Under the pieces are notes generated by a model. That model did not search any database and was not told where the DNA came from. It saw nothing but the letters and a program-made list of their open reading frames with translations. DNA of 64,000 bases from Laburnicola sp. R22_1. Its lineage: Eukaryota > Ascomycota > Dothideomycetes > Pleosporales > Didymosphaeriaceae. Below are positions 35,819 through 47,827 of this stretch, piece after piece. Numbering within the stretch: the first letter of the stretch is position 1; each line of letters opens with the position of its first letter. The DNA lies in the NCBI GenBank assembly GCA_014281115.1, contig JACONQ010000018.1, forward strand, positions 1,798,001-1,862,000. The letters run 5' to 3'. The translations under genes were made by a program, and so were the position numbers.

Positions 35819-37225
35819 CTAAATCCTCAACCCCCTCCTCATCCCCCTCTTCGCACCCGCACCCGCACCAGCAACATCCCCCACATCCGCCGGCCCGCCC
35901 GAAGGATTCGTCACAAACCCATCAAACCCCAGCGCCGTGTTAAACAGATCCGCCGTGCTCTTATCCCTTGTGCCCGCCTGCTCGACCGCCGCCTGCGCCG
36001 ACTCGCACGTCGAGATCGCCGCCGCGTTGGCGTTGCACACGTTGGTCAGCTGGTCGCACAGCGCGTTGGTGATGATGTTGGGGTTGAGGGCTTCGGATTG
36101 GCCGCCGCGCGCGAGCGGGTCCGCGATTTGGAAGGTGAATTCGTCGGCGGCCCGGCCGTTGGCGCCGGCTTCGAAGATTATCGTGGGCGTGCAGTCGCCG
36201 AAGTCTTCGTCGCCGGTGAGGAGGGATCCTGCGGCGTTGCCGGTGTTTGCGTTATTGTTGTTGTTGCCAGCGTTTGCGTTATTGTTGTTGTTGCCAGCGT
36301 TTGCGTTATTGTTGTTGTTGCCAGCGTTTGCGTTATTGTTGTTGTTGCCAGCGTTTGCGTTCTTGTTGTTGTTGTTATTGTTGTTGTTGTTGTTGCCGGC
36401 GTTTGCGTTATTATTATTATTGTTGTTGTTGTTGCCAGCGTTTGCGTTGTTGTTATCGTTGTTGGCGTCCTGGTTGTCTGCTGCGTTCCCAGCGTCGCAG
36501 ACAGCATTATCGTTACCAGCGTCCTGATTGCCGGCATTGGCGTTGTTTCCAGCGTTTGCATCATTACCAGCGTTGGCGTTGTTGTTACCCGCATCCGCAT
36601 TGTTGTTGTCACCAGCATTCGCATTGCCAGCCCCAGCATTCGCATTCCCCCCCGCCGCCGCACCCCCATCCGCATTCTGCGACGCAACGATATTCCCAAA
36701 CCCAGCCTGATCCAGCAAATCAAACACACTCAACCCATCCGCATTCAGCGGGTTAGCAGCCGAGCTCGCACTGAGCGCCGCAACACCCCCATCCGTGTCA
36801 ACATCCGGGTCAATAAGCGGCGTGATGCCCCGCAGCTCCGGCGTAGCAGGAAGCGACGGGTCACCGCAGACGTTCTGCACGTTGCCGTTGGCAAAGGGGT
36901 TGGTGTTCTTCTCCGCCGTGACCATGCCGATAGCAGCGGCGATGGCATCGGCGCCGCCGCCGAGCTCGGCAACGATCTTGTCGGCCGTGGCGAGCTGTCG
37001 TTCGTTAGTATCGTCGGCGTAGAGGAGAGGGCATGCTGTGCGTACCTTGGCGCAGGAGTTGGCCGCGCCCAACAGGTCACTGATGGCAGCGCCGGCAATG
37101 GTAGCAGCCGCGCCGGGGTCACCGCCCTGAACTGCAGAGATGGCCGCAATGGGCACCTGTTCCTGGCCGAAGCGGGCCTCGACATAGGCGATGACCGCCG
37201 AGAGGAGAATGACCTTGGAGACCAT
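35819..37225 (-). CDS. Secreted Asn/Ala-repeat protein
   Basis: Two exons, 37,225-37,046 and 36,994-35,819, joined over a 51-nt intron with GTACGC donor, TACTAAC branch site and CAG acceptor. The intron length is a multiple of three with no stop, so an unspliced reading would add 17 residues; the branch site argues for splicing. The product is 451 aa. It starts with a signal peptide (MVSKVILLSAVIAYVEA). The N-terminal part (ISDLLGAANSCAK, DPSLPATPELRGI, IDPDVDTDGG) and C-terminal part (IADPLARGGQ, LNPNIITNALCDQLTNVCNA) resemble a fungal-only secreted family I cannot name. Between them lies a long NNNANAG-type tract. No GPI signal is evident. A surface or matrix role is a guess. Confidence 0.8.
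   Translation of the reverse strand: MVSKVILLSAVIAYVEARFGQEQVPIAAISAVQGGDPGAAATIAGAAISDLLGAANSCAKVRTACPLLYADDTNERQLATADKIVAELGGGADAIAAAIGMVTAEKNTNPFANGNVQNVCGDPSLPATPELRGITPLIDPDVDTDGGVAALSASSAANPLNADGLSVFDLLDQAGFGNIVASQNADGGAAAGGNANAGAGNANAGDNNNADAGNNNANAGNDANAGNNANAGNQDAGNDNAVCDAGNAADNQDANNDNNNANAGNNNNNNNNNANAGNNNNNNNNNNKNANAGNNNNNANAGNNNNNANAGNNNNNANAGNNNNNANTGNAAGSLLTGDEDFGDCTPTIIFEAGANGRAADEFTFQIADPLARGGQSEALNPNIITNALCDQLTNVCNANAAAISTCESAQAAVEQAGTRDKSTADLFNTALGFDGFVTNPSGGPADVGDVAGAGAGAKRGMRRGLRI
36231..36450 (-). repeat. 27-bp tandem repeats encoding Asn/Ala/Gly units
   Basis: Units of 27 bp, four of them nearly perfect at 36,246-36,360, encode AGNNNNNAN. Flanking units (to about 36,640) are degenerate and include DAGN and NQDA variants. 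TTG/TTA triplet runs within the units make the array prone to slippage; length differences between isolates are likely. Confidence 0.85.
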
Positions 37226-38351
37226 GTTTACAGTTCGAAGACAAGAATGGATATACAGCCGAGATAGGTAGTCGAATAGAACGTAGAGTGATGGAAAAGA
37301 GAGACTAGCTCGTAAGTGGTGCTAATAATGGGCCGACCGGGGCGAAAGAATGGACAAAGTCAAAAAAAGACTGAAAGAAAGAAAGACTGGATGCTGCTGA
37401 GCTGTGCGTTCGAAGCCTGATGGATGCCTTTTTGCATCGCGACCAACACCTGGACTTTATACCTCAATGCGCCCACGCTCATCTACGATGCTCATATCCC
37501 ACGCTCCTCCGCGTTTCTGTCTCGCAATCCTTGAGAAACAGCACGGGGAGACTGCATCGTCTCGAATAATGCAGCCAGGCAGCTCGTTCACCGCCAAGAA
37601 GGCCAAAAGACGTGAAAATTGACCCCGGTTGGCGTCGAAGCCGAAGTTTATGCAATATCGGTCGTCGTGGGACGTATGATCTGCTGGCTGCGACTTCGGT
37701 TAGTCTTAGTTGGCGCTGGTAAATGTTTGCAGCCCGTCTAGCGCCAGGTACGTGATGATGTTTGGGAAGCCTCAGGGTCGGCCTCTGCGACGGCCCTGGT
37801 CGCAGTTCTGTCTCATGTGACACACTCTGCCTATACCCGACATGACAACGGCTCGCTAACACACGCGAATTCAATGCGTTCCATCATCGACAACCGCATT
37901 GACGATTCTTGCGCGTATCCCAGAAAACAAAACAGATTCAAGTCCACTCACCAAAGAACAAAACATCATGCAGAAGGAATAAGTGGAGGGATGTCGACAA
38001 TGCAAGCTGTTATTGCGCACGTAAGAGCGAGAATAGGCTGTTACGCAGCCAAACATGCTAAAACAGGCAAGGATGATTGATTAGAGAGTAGAGGAGCGCC
38101 ATATAATGCTTTCAGAAACCCGGTCATGATGTGAAAGAAATCACCTGTCGCACGTTGGATCGCATGTCCGCCGGCCAAGACAAGATCATTGCCTTTCTGA
38201 CCACATTCCTGCCGCGAGGCATTTGTCGTGTCGCTAGCCGCCATTGCGCATGGCACAATACATAGGCTTTGCGCCCAAATTTCGGCCCTCGCCGCCGAAC
38301 GCCTCGTCGCTGCGCGGGGTGCCGTGTCCTCCTCCATGCCGAATGAGTCTA
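37226..38351. other. Promoter of the secreted-protein gene and mS38 3' flank
   Basis: No gene is supported. A-rich tracts (37,358-37,385) lie upstream of the secreted-protein gene on its strand. A 98-codon minus frame at 38,041-38,337 directly follows the mS38 stop but has no recognisable content. Confidence 0.5.
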
Positions 38352-39450
38352 CTAAAGCCTGTCCAACTTCCTCCGCAACAGCCTTGTCCTCTTCATCAGC
38401 TTCTTGTACTTGTGCTTCTTCATCTTCAGTTTCCTCTGTCGTTTGACACTGATCGCCAACATGTCCGGGCGCTGCAGCGTATCCCGGCTGCGGTTGTTCA
38501 TGTATTGCCGCTCCCTCATACGTTCGAGAAACGGTTGGCGTGCCTCATACTGTTCGGCCTCCTGGCCTTCCGCAGCGGGCATATGCATTGGAACCAGGGG
38601 TTCTGTGGTGGCTGAAAATGTGCGCTTGCCTGAGGCATCCACAGACTCGGTCACAACGACTGTGCTGCTCCAAGCGCGCTGTTTGACAGGGAGCTTAGCC
38701 ACGACGTCTTCCACGGTGCTTGACGGCTGCGAAGCGGCTTGACCAAATGGAACGGGAGGTGGCGGTGGCTGGAAAGGGACGAATTTCGCCATTAGATCCT
38801 CCAAAGTGCCCGGAGGCGGGCTATTGAGATGTTGCACGTCTGCTTGTGATGTTTCTTCGGCTGGGGGCGCCTGTTTCTCGTGATAGGCCAAGGCTGCCTC
38901 CAAGCTCTCGATGCCGCTGGAAAGCGTTTGCATGTTTTCCGCCGTCGTCTTCGGGCTGAACGGGGATCGCGGTGCAAAGATAGATTCGAAGGACGCGTGT
39001 GTTGCTACCGGCGGTATAGCCCGATCGAGCGACATGGGGCGGTGGAGCGAGAAGAAGGATGAGATCTTTACTTCTGCGATACGGTTAGCGGGTAGCAAGC
39101 ATGAACATGTCCCAGATGTACGTACCAGGCTTCTGTAGAAAGTCGGTGGGCGGCACATGGGGAACATTGAGCGCCGGGACCGGAGGTGTCGACGCTCTCT
39201 TCCGGCCAGTTCTCCCTGTCATCTTCCTAACAGAAGTCTTGCCCGCGCTAGCAGGCGTCTGCTGGGTGGAGCTGGATCCATTTGCGTCGGAGCCGTCGGG
39301 CGGTATAGAGGCCTTTGAAGACGATAAGCGCCGCTGGTGGCTGGGCCGGGGGGCGGCTGCGAGGGTCGCTGGGCGGCCGAAGACACACACCGAGGGTGCT
39401 GGAAGGCTGCTGGGGGAGCGGACGACTCTCCCGATGGCGGGCGAGAACAT
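38352..39450 (-). CDS. COX24: Mitochondrial small-subunit ribosomal protein mS38
   Basis: Two exons, 39,450-39,126 and 39,073-38,352, with a 52-nt intron; 348 aa. The C-terminus SVKRQRKLKMKKHKYKKLMK and its continuation, rich in Lys/Arg, is the conserved mS38/Cox24 (DUF1713) signature that contacts mitochondrial rRNA. The N-terminus MFSPAIGRVVRSPSS is a typical cleavable matrix-targeting sequence. The middle is Pro/Ser-rich and poorly conserved. In yeast the protein is needed for assembly of the mitoribosomal small subunit and for COX1 expression. ATG 39,450 is the first Met in the frame; the frame upstream only has a TTG. CACGTG lies about 150 bp upstream (39,598-39,603). Confidence 0.88.
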
Positions 39451-41241
39451 GGCCAGCAGATGGTTTGCGATGGTGGTGAAAGTGTCCAAGTCCGCTCGCC
39501 GCAAGGCGATGATCCTGCGCTGCGAGTCACGCCGTGTCGGCCCGACCTTGTTCCTTGATCATGAGCCTCAATGAGCCGCACCGGCCACGAGAACAATCAC
39601 GTGCCCTTGGCATGGCCCCACGAGACAACCGTCTTTTGCTTCCCTTCCCACAGTAAGTGATGCATAAACAGCCAGGGCGAGTTTATCTCAGCAAGACAAC
39701 CTTCTCTCTCACCCCGAAAGCAGCACCATCCACCTCTTACTATCGACTTCCATTTCCATCACCATGTCTTTGCCACCCAGCATTCCAACAGACGCAACCA
39801 TCCATCTACACATCATCGCTTCCTCTATGCTTGTTCTGCACCACACCCCCTCACCCACGCCCACACCCACATGATGATGCGCATGCCCAGGTGCACTCCC
39901 GCCCAATAAGCCTGACACCCTAGACACTCTATCTACCACACAGTACACCTGCTTCAATCCCTACCCCACCCACCACACTGGTGCACCACCCCTCATCCAT
40001 CCCCAAAACGGAAGCCCAACCCACCCAGCCACCCTCCCTCCTCATCTCCCCATGAACCGCACCACCCGCACCACGCACGCAAGCAATACCACATCAAGTA
40101 TTCCCGTCTTTCTTGCCTGCCTACGTATCCGCCACCAACCTGCACCGCCGTTGCCAAACGAAACCATCCAATATAACGCCTGCATCTCCAAACGAGGCTG
40201 ATGAATGCATGTGAGCTATATAATTCACCCGCCGTTGGAACCCGATGCTGCAGGCAGGGTGAGGGTATACAGTAGACTCCATGTATGTTGAATTCCCCGT
40301 TAAAACAGCATACAAGGCATGGGTGGGCCGAACAGCTTCGGCTTCCTTCCCGCCGTTCTGTACCTATCTATGTGGATGTATGGTAGATCCAAGGGACATG
40401 GGATCAGCGGAGAGATAGATAGCCCTGGAGAGAGAGTGTGTGAGTGAGTGAGAACTCAGTGGCGCCGCAGCCACGCCACGCCGATCTGATCTGACTCCAG
40501 TGCAGTTCAGGCGTCGTGGGACTGAAGCGAAGCCTGCAGCTGCAACTGCAGTCATCCATGAGATAGGCAACTGAGCATCACCGCACGCGCAGCCTTTTGA
40601 TAACGTTTCGCATTCTGCATTCCGCATGCCGCGCAACATGATGTAATCTACTCGGTTCAGCCCGTCCGTTCACATTCATGAGTTCTGATCCGATCCGTCA
40701 AAAGTAGAGCACAATGTGTCTGTCTGTCGTCCCAACCACGCACGCATGGCTGATGGCCGAAAATAGACAGACACCCATATCGATCGAGTAGTAGAGAGAT
40801 GCGCTACTAAAAGCTCCAACAAGCTTACAAAAAGAACAGACAGACTAGCTCTTTGATTTCCGCTCGCTTACTCCCTCCTCCAAATCAACCTCATACATTA
40901 AGGGAAACAAGTGGCGACACCTATGCGGCTGCGGCTGCGGCTGGGCTCTAGTGAAGTAATTCGTCAAATTCGTCCTAACACAACCATGAAGAAAATGAGA
41001 ACAAAGTGGGATATCGAGGGGTATGTAAGGCAAAGGGCGGGTCGTGAATAGAATAATCGTGTACATCCAACGGCCCCGAAACAGGCCGCGTGGCTCCGTC
41101 ATCTGTATCCAAATGGAGTCGGCCCCAATGGCCAGATGGTAATCCTCATACATGGAGTCGTTCATGCAATGTCTCCAGCTAGGGAACCAGAAACCAGGGT
41201 CCAAGAGAAGACAATGCTTTCGAAGATCGTGGTTGCGGTAC
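39451..41241. other. Intergenic, mS38 promoter and G-alpha 3' flank
   Basis: About 1.8 kb without a supported gene. The part 39,700-40,100 is C/A-rich (plus strand) with many CACCC-like runs, and GAGTGAGTGAG and AGATAGATAG repeats lie around 40,410-40,450. The right end includes the 3' UTR of the G-alpha gene. Confidence 0.5.
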
Positions 41242-42494
41242 TCATAGTATCAACGCATTGAGGTTGCGCTGGACAATCATATCCTGGACCGATTGCATGG
41301 TGATTTTCAGGAGATTGGTATCCGTAGCATTGGTGAAATGGACGTAGACTTCCTTTTTCGGTTGCCGGACCAGATTCCGGAACTTGTTTGCGAAGAACTC
41401 CTGCCCAGCCTCGATATCCGTGGTTTTGCCCGTGTAGTCTGGAAAGACCTTGCGGATCGGACTCATGCCACCTGCGATCTTTTCTCTGAAGAGATCGATC
41501 TTGTTCAAAAACAGGATAAGGGCTGATTTTTCGAAGTATTTAGAATTCGATATCGACTCAAAGAGCATCAGGGCTTCGTGCATTTGGTTCTGTCAAGCAC
41601 GTTAGCATGCCCATGTAGAGGGGTTGAAGACAGCTTACCCCATTCCGGTCTTCGACTAGCACGTGGTCGTAGCCGCTGATAGCAACGAGGAAAAGAACGA
41701 CCTGGACGTTGTCAAAGACGTGGATCCACTTCTTCCGCTCGGACCGTTGTCCGCCCACGTCGAACATGCGATATGTGAGGTTTCCTAGCTCGAAGATGGT
41801 TTCTGTTATGCCGGTCGTCCGTAGTCGCGTGCGTAGAATATCCTGATCTGTGGGCAGGTAGTCTTTGCCAAACAGCCTGTCTACGTCTGCGAAGAAGCTA
41901 GACACGTTAGCGGCGTCCCATGGCGGGGTGGATTGCGCATACTAGCTCAGGTTGTCGTGCAGCGCATACTGGTTGCCCTTGAGTATTGCCAGCTGCACGC
42001 CCTTGTCGGCCCACAGACTGTTGAATGCTAAGAGGCACTCTTGCGGCATGCTGTCCTCGATGCCAATCTCGGGGTCTGCGGCGATCATCTCGGCGAAACG
42101 CTGCAGCAGTCAGTATGGGCATGGCAACACAGCGACAGTACTCGTACCAAGTTGTCGTCGTCCTCGAAGTCGGTCTCCTGCTCCTGCATAGCGGCGAAGA
42201 TGGTCTGGAAGGCCGAGACCAGATTGTTAAAAATGATGGCCCGCCATTGCTTGCGCTCTGTCTTGCTGAAGCCGCCGGCGTTTATTATGCGCATTTGCTT
42301 GAGCACGGTAGACTTTCCACTCTCGCCGGCACCTGTGGCTTTCAGCATGGTCACCTGCAGGCATGGTCGAGGTGCGTACCGAGCAGCAGCAGCTTCACCT
42401 CGCGCTGCTGCCTCTTCTTGTCATTCCGGATGACCTTTTCGATCTCCTCATTGCGCCGGCTCGCGGGGTCTGCGGGTTTCTTGCCGAAGCACAT
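41242..42494 (-). CDS. Heterotrimeric G-protein alpha subunit, group II (GNA-2-like)
   Basis: Five exons: 42,494-42,380; 42,332-42,148; 42,100-41,943; 41,897-41,639; 41,589-41,242; introns 47, 47, 45 and 49 nt; 354 aa, the standard size. All five G boxes are visible: GAGESGKST (residues 39-47), the switch-I region [29 protein letters not shown] and TNATDT. The C-terminus is RNLNALIL, without the Cys that pertussis toxin modifies. The N-terminus [10 protein letters not shown] lacks the Gly2 myristoylation site of groups I and III but has Cys2, as in the GNA-2/GanA class. Group II subunits have accessory roles in growth, conidiation and cAMP signalling. No receptor or RGS gene is near. Confidence 0.93.
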
Positions 42495-45400
42495 GGTACC
42501 CGGGCCGTACACAAGCTCGCAGTGCGGGTGGGAAGGCGCGGCGGGGGGTTTGGTTGCGGTGGCAGCGGGCGTGCGTACAGGATGGGTAGGCAGGCTCCAG
42601 ACATGCGACGACACGACGCTCGGCGCTATTTAGACTGTACAGTCAGCCCGGCATTGGGATAGAGGAGGGCGCATAATAAGAGCATGGAGGCGGCAGCCAT
42701 ACCAGACGGCGGCACTAGCACGCTAGGCTACAAACGCGGGCAAGGGAGACAATGGCAGCCGGCAAACGAGGGTCGGCGGGCCGGTGGGCGACTGCGCGTG
42801 TGGGTGCGAGTGCGGGTAACGAGACTGATGAGCAGTTCCTCGCATCTACCGGTGCTGTAGTGAGAGGAGAAGGAACTCGCATCTACCGATACAGTCGTGA
42901 GACGAGAAGGAAAGGGAGCGTGCGGAAACCCTGCAGCGCAAGACGGGACAGCAGTGGAGACGGACGAACAACGAGGCTTCCAGCGGCGGAAGAGGCTCGG
43001 GGATGGGGGATGGGGGAGCAGCGGAGGAGAGAGGCACGAGGCACGAGGCACGACGAGGCGTGGCGGCAGTAGGGTAGACCGTAGCCGTGCGAGGCCTGCA
43101 CCGGGGCGCTGATGGAGCTTCAACAAAGCGAGCCGTCTGGCGGCCTCTTGGAGACAGCCGCTTTGGGGCATGGCGGCGGCGTTGCCAGCTCGCGGGCCGC
43201 TGCTGCGAGGGCGCGCAAGAGTCAAGAGTGAGTGGAGCGGCCGGTCCCGAAGCAGAGGGTCCACGCGTTTCACGGCCACGCTGCAGCCTGCAGGCGGGAC
43301 AGGCGGGAAATGCCAGCCACCCAGCCATACACAGCCCGCCAGCCATGGCCATCGGCGCCGACACACACCATCATGATGCCATGTCGATAGAGAACAGTTC
43401 GTCAGCGCTACCGGGAGACGGCGTCACTGTCTGTCAGCCCGCGCGCGCAAAAGTCGGCCCTTCCCGCCTCGCCGTCGTGGCGATTCGCGAACCATGAATC
43501 CGCTGCTTGTCCGCATCCGAGCTAGCCTCATCCTTCCAACTCGACCTCGCGCAAGCTGCCTTTTGCTTCTTCGGAAGTTCTTCCGCTCCTGCAACCTCCT
43601 GGATAAAGCGCCGGTTCATTGCCCTTGGCCCCACGCCTGCCCGCCTCCCCCGAAGGATGCTTATATACAGCTGCAGCCAGATAGGAGTCTGCTCAACATC
43701 AGCCGAATTGCCCACGAGACCGTTGCAGAGCCCCGTCCCATTGCAGGAGCTGCATGCCGTTTACATACACGACAGCATGTCACCATGCCTGCTGTTCCAG
43801 AAGGTTGTGATTCCCACTGGCTCTCGGATCACTGCAGCCTGCCCAATGGGGTGCCGAGCCGTGTGCCTGGTGTGTTATGGCATGCGCCTGCATATATCGT
43901 CTTGCCGCCACTCTCGTATATTTCAAGCGAGCCTCCGTTCAGGCTTTACGTCAAGTTACTGCATGCTATTGCACGGCTGCGCTTATTAGTTGCGGAGCAC
44001 ACACGTTCTTTTGGAAACTTTGGTCCGTATATCTCGCCCCCTTTTCGCCCGCCCGCCGCATGGTTTATTTCTGGTCGTGTTTTTTTATATTCGTTTTATT
44101 TTGACCATTCTCACCGAGAGGGACGTCAGCCGGCCATAGTAAGCGCACACAATGCTTAGTCATCAGTCACTATCTGGTTGTCACATGTTGCTTGCATCAT
44201 CAAGACAAACATTCTCAGAGCGCGGACTCTGCTCCTAGTTTCATCCCCCATCTCTCTTCTCTCATCTCTCCTGCTTAGACGTCTTTTCCGTTCATGGGAG
44301 CCTATTGATCACGTTTCGTCTGGTGTTGTATCATATACTCGAATGAATGTCAATTATAAGCTTGTCAGGCTCTCCATCATTTGCTTTGTATTTTTCTACT
44401 GCGTTGGTATCTATTCAGGTGAAGTAATCGCCTTTCCCTTCGTAGACTGTCCTCGAAAAATATCATCAACAAACAAACCCTCTTTCGCATTGGCTACATC
44501 TTCTTCAACAACGCTAATAGATAGTTTGGTAGTGTTTGTGAACCAGGCGATAGCACCGGCACGAGTTCTGCCACCTTACGCGCAACATGAATAGGTCGGG
44601 ACGACTTGAATAGTCTCGTTGGGTATATCACAAGCCACCTGACGTCCGGTTACACTGAAGCCACACATGTGGTGGGCCACTATCCAAAAGTCAACATATG
44701 CCTATTCAAAATATACGCTTACCATCATGGCGTCGCTATTCCGGCTACCCCTTGGCGCGACGCGAGAGCTTGGGATGCCCGCGGTACTGTCGAGAGCCAG
44801 ATGTGGTACTCGGCCATGCGATGAAGTGAGTTGGAAGAGTCACCTCTACTGTCCTCTCTTCGCCAACTGGAACACGAAGTGCTGTCTCTGAGGTTGTTCT
44901 AGAAACGGCTTTCCAATGGGGACATCACCACTTCGCGAGCATCCACTTCGCTAGCATCCACTTCGCTCTCCTGAAATCGAAGTCTCGACTCGACCGATTT
45001 AAGATGCATTAGGGCACTGCTCAGTGCAAATCCTGAGCGCCTGTGGATTCCCGATAAGACTCATCGCTCTGGCGGTGAGAAGTAGCGGACCCTTCTCTCA
45101 TGGCCTTTTTTTGAGAAATAGCCCACGGTAAGCACTTACAGTACTGTTCCGCCAGCTGTCCAGTACTTACTTTGCACACCGCATAGTATTCAATTTCAGA
45201 TATCCGTTGATAAAACGGTGTCCCGAAATCATACTATAGTAATTGAACTATCCAGCTATACCGTTATCTCAATGTATCCGCTGTGAAAAGATATCACATA
45301 CATGCAATCGATGACATGACGCGCTCATCGTCCGCTACCGTGGGTCCATATTGGGTGAGTCGCGGGCAACTTCAAAGTGCACCGTGCTTCAAGACGTAAG

Positions 45401-45646
45401 TTTTGTTGTTGTTGTTGTTGTGGCTCACTCAGGTGCTCCTTCCCCAGTCGCGACCTCCGTTTGCCACTGCCCGTCTATTAAAAATCTGCACACACACCAC
45501 TCACCTCACTCACATCACCCACCTCACCTCATCCGCCATCAACTCATAAAAAGCCTCGCTCGGGTAAGACATTACACCTTCGTCGCAATTGCCCCTTCAT
45601 CGCAAGCGCTACCTATTAACCCGACCGTAGATCTCCGTCGCGCACA
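42495..45646. other. 3.2-kb intergenic region, no gene seen
   Basis: The left half is the G-alpha promoter and is GC-rich. The right part (45,400-45,640) is the promoter and leader of the coiled-coil gene, with a (GTT)n run at 45,402-45,420 and a long pyrimidine/CA-rich tract just before the ATG, common in fungal leaders. Open frames of up to 221 codons at 43,494-44,159 show no domain. Long upstream regions are common for signalling genes. Confidence 0.5.
44929..44967. repeat. Three short tandem units (CCACTTCGC..AGCAT)
   Basis: Three adjacent units of about 14-15 bp share CACTTCGC; the first two continue with (G/T)AGCATC. A near copy (TACTTCGCGAGCATC) is found at 56,809-56,823. Confidence 0.55.
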
Positions 45647-47827
45647 ATGGCGCCCACACAGCCATACCTCGGCCAGCCTTTCATGGCCCAATCCAAGTAT
45701 GCCTCTCCTCGCTTCAAGGCAGAGATGGAGCGAATTCTGTCCCAGAATCCTGATTTCAAGGCTAAGACGGAGGCCGACAAGATCATCGCAACACGGGGTC
45801 AGGTTGCGGCTGCCGACAAGGCGCAGCGCAGCTCGGATTCCAAAGTCCAGCTTGCTGAAGCGCAGAGCAGGGCAATTGCAGAGGAGGTAGCTCAGCACAC
45901 CGCGAAGGTGTCGCGCTCAATCTCCGCTGCAGTTACGAACACCCGCCAGGTAAGTTGCCATAGCTCGCTCATTGACTGCAGGTTGTCAGTTTGAATGCAC
46001 GTCTGCTAACCCGACAACAGATTCTCAGCCTCGTGCGCGATGTCATGAAGAAGGAGAACCCCGATTCTGCCGAAGCAAACCTGAAGACTGTCGACAATCT
46101 CTGGCAAGAGCTGGAGAAACTCATCGGAGTTACCCACGAGGCGAAGGATGCCCTTCCGCACTACCTCGAGAAGCAGAAGGAGCATATCGGCTTTGCTGCT
46201 GCGTCCAAGGTGCAGGAGGCTTATCTCGAGACTCAGCAGGAGCTCAATCTGCAGAACAAGAAGGTCAACTTGCAGCACGAAGTCATCCTCGGTCAGCAAC
46301 AAGCGTTCAAGGACCACGACGCGAGCGCACAGAGTAAAATCCAGGAGAACAACGAGTTGCAGGAGCGACTCTCTCGCGTAGTTCTGGAGAAAGGCGTGTT
46401 GCGGACGGAGCTCGACAAGGCCAAGGAGCAGTTGGCGCAAGTCCAGGCTGTCAACGAGGCCGCTTCGAAGACAATCGAAGAGTTGAAGAAGGAAGTTTCC
46501 GTCCTGGTGCGTAAAAGTCTTTTCTGATGGCCTCTATAACGGGGTGTTCAGATTCCTTTCAAGGTAATTACTAACGATTCCCCGCGCAGGCCGCCTCCAA
46601 GGACAGCCTTGCGGATGAGAGTCTCGAGTTACGCAATGGCGTGGACGATCTTCAGGCCAAACTGAACGCGGCCGAGCAGAAAGCCACAGACCACTACGAG
46701 AAAGATATTCGACGCGTGAACGAGGAGTTGCAGAAGGAAAAGGAGAAGGCTGTAGCCTTGGACACCCACTTGAAGGCCTTGCGCAAGAGTGACGCGAACG
46801 CCCAAAAGGAGACCGAGAAGGCGAAGACTGACCTGAAGTTGATGACTGAGAAGTACAACAGCCAGAGCTCCGAGTACGGGAAGGTGGTTGAGGTGCGTGT
46901 CATTCTGCTGCGTTGGCTTCCAAACCGTTCTGTCTTCACGAGGAGATTCGTTTGCGATTGCTACCGATGAGACTGATTGCTAATGTCTGCGCGCAGGATC
47001 TTAACCGACAGAAGAAGAAGGCCGCCGCTCTAAGCACTGAACTTGAGCGTCTGCAGAAACAGAAGGTTGATTTGGAGCAGGAGCGTACTGGGCTGGCCGA
47101 CGTCAAGGACAACTTGCAGAAGCAGCTTGACACCCTCAATACTGAACTAGGTGAGCCATACTTGACGCGAAATATCGGAAGGTACTAAATATAAACTACG
47201 ATTAGGCCGGGTGAAGCAAGAGAACGCAGATGCAAAGGAGCAGGCTGACCGGCTCTCTACAAAGCTGAAGCAAGTGGAGAAAGAGAACGACGAACTGGAG
47301 ACGGAGAACAACGAGCTCCTCGCAAAGCAAACAGATCACAAGAAGGCTGTCAATGCTCTGAACTCCGCTAAGGCAGAGAATGGTGAGTGAATCCAGAATA
47401 ATGGGTGGAAGACAACTGCTGATCATACATTCTCGTTCAGCTGCGCTCCTTGCTACCATGCAGGATCTGAGGAACAAGTCAACTGTTACGAACTCTTCCG
47501 CTGTTGAAGAGTCCGTCAAGATCGAGCTCCAGGAGCTCAAGGACAAGTACGCCAAGGTTGAGAGCGACCGAGCCGGCTGGGAGGAGATTGCTCGGGTAAG
47601 CTTTTTGTCGCCAGCAACTTACATTCTTGCTTATATGATCGCAGAAATCCCTCGCTGAGTACAAGAGCATCTTGCCTACTTACAAAGTCGCCGAGAGTAT
47701 TCAGGAAGAGAACAGGGCGCTCAAGGCTGCGGCTAGGAGGAGCACAGGCCAGTCGAATGGTACCGTTGGTGGAGACGCCGCATACTGGAAAAAGAAGTAC
47801 GACAATCTGCTGGCCACGATGGATTAG
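45647..47827 (+). CDS. Long coiled-coil protein, function unknown
   Basis: Seven exons: 45,647-45,949; 46,021-46,506; 46,590-46,892; 46,997-47,150; 47,206-47,382; 47,441-47,595; 47,645-47,827; six introns of 71, 83, 104, 55, 58 and 49 nt; 586 aa. From about residue 60 to 540 the protein is almost continuous heptad-repeat sequence rich in Glu, Lys, Gln and Leu (for example LNRQKKKAAALSTELERLQK), so it should form a long parallel coiled coil. The N-terminus (MAPTQPYLGQPFMAQSKYAS) is Pro-rich and the C-terminus (AYWKKKYDNLLATMD) is Trp/Tyr-containing and may be a conserved end motif. No catalytic or membrane segment is seen. A tether or cytoskeletal role is possible, but similarity among coiled coils is not evidence for one. 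Confidence 0.88.

Noticed and set aside
35681..37267. 528-codon plus-strand open frame
   Set aside because: It is the antisense shadow of the Asn-rich secreted-protein gene; its long Val/Leu runs come from the repeat array read backwards.
38041..38337. 98-codon minus frame after mS38
   Set aside because: Begins 14 bp after the mS38 stop on the same strand and lacks any domain; most likely 3' untranslated sequence.
43494..44159. 221-codon plus frame in the long intergenic region
   Set aside because: Composition is random, two other frames overlap it, and no motif or splice pattern supports it.
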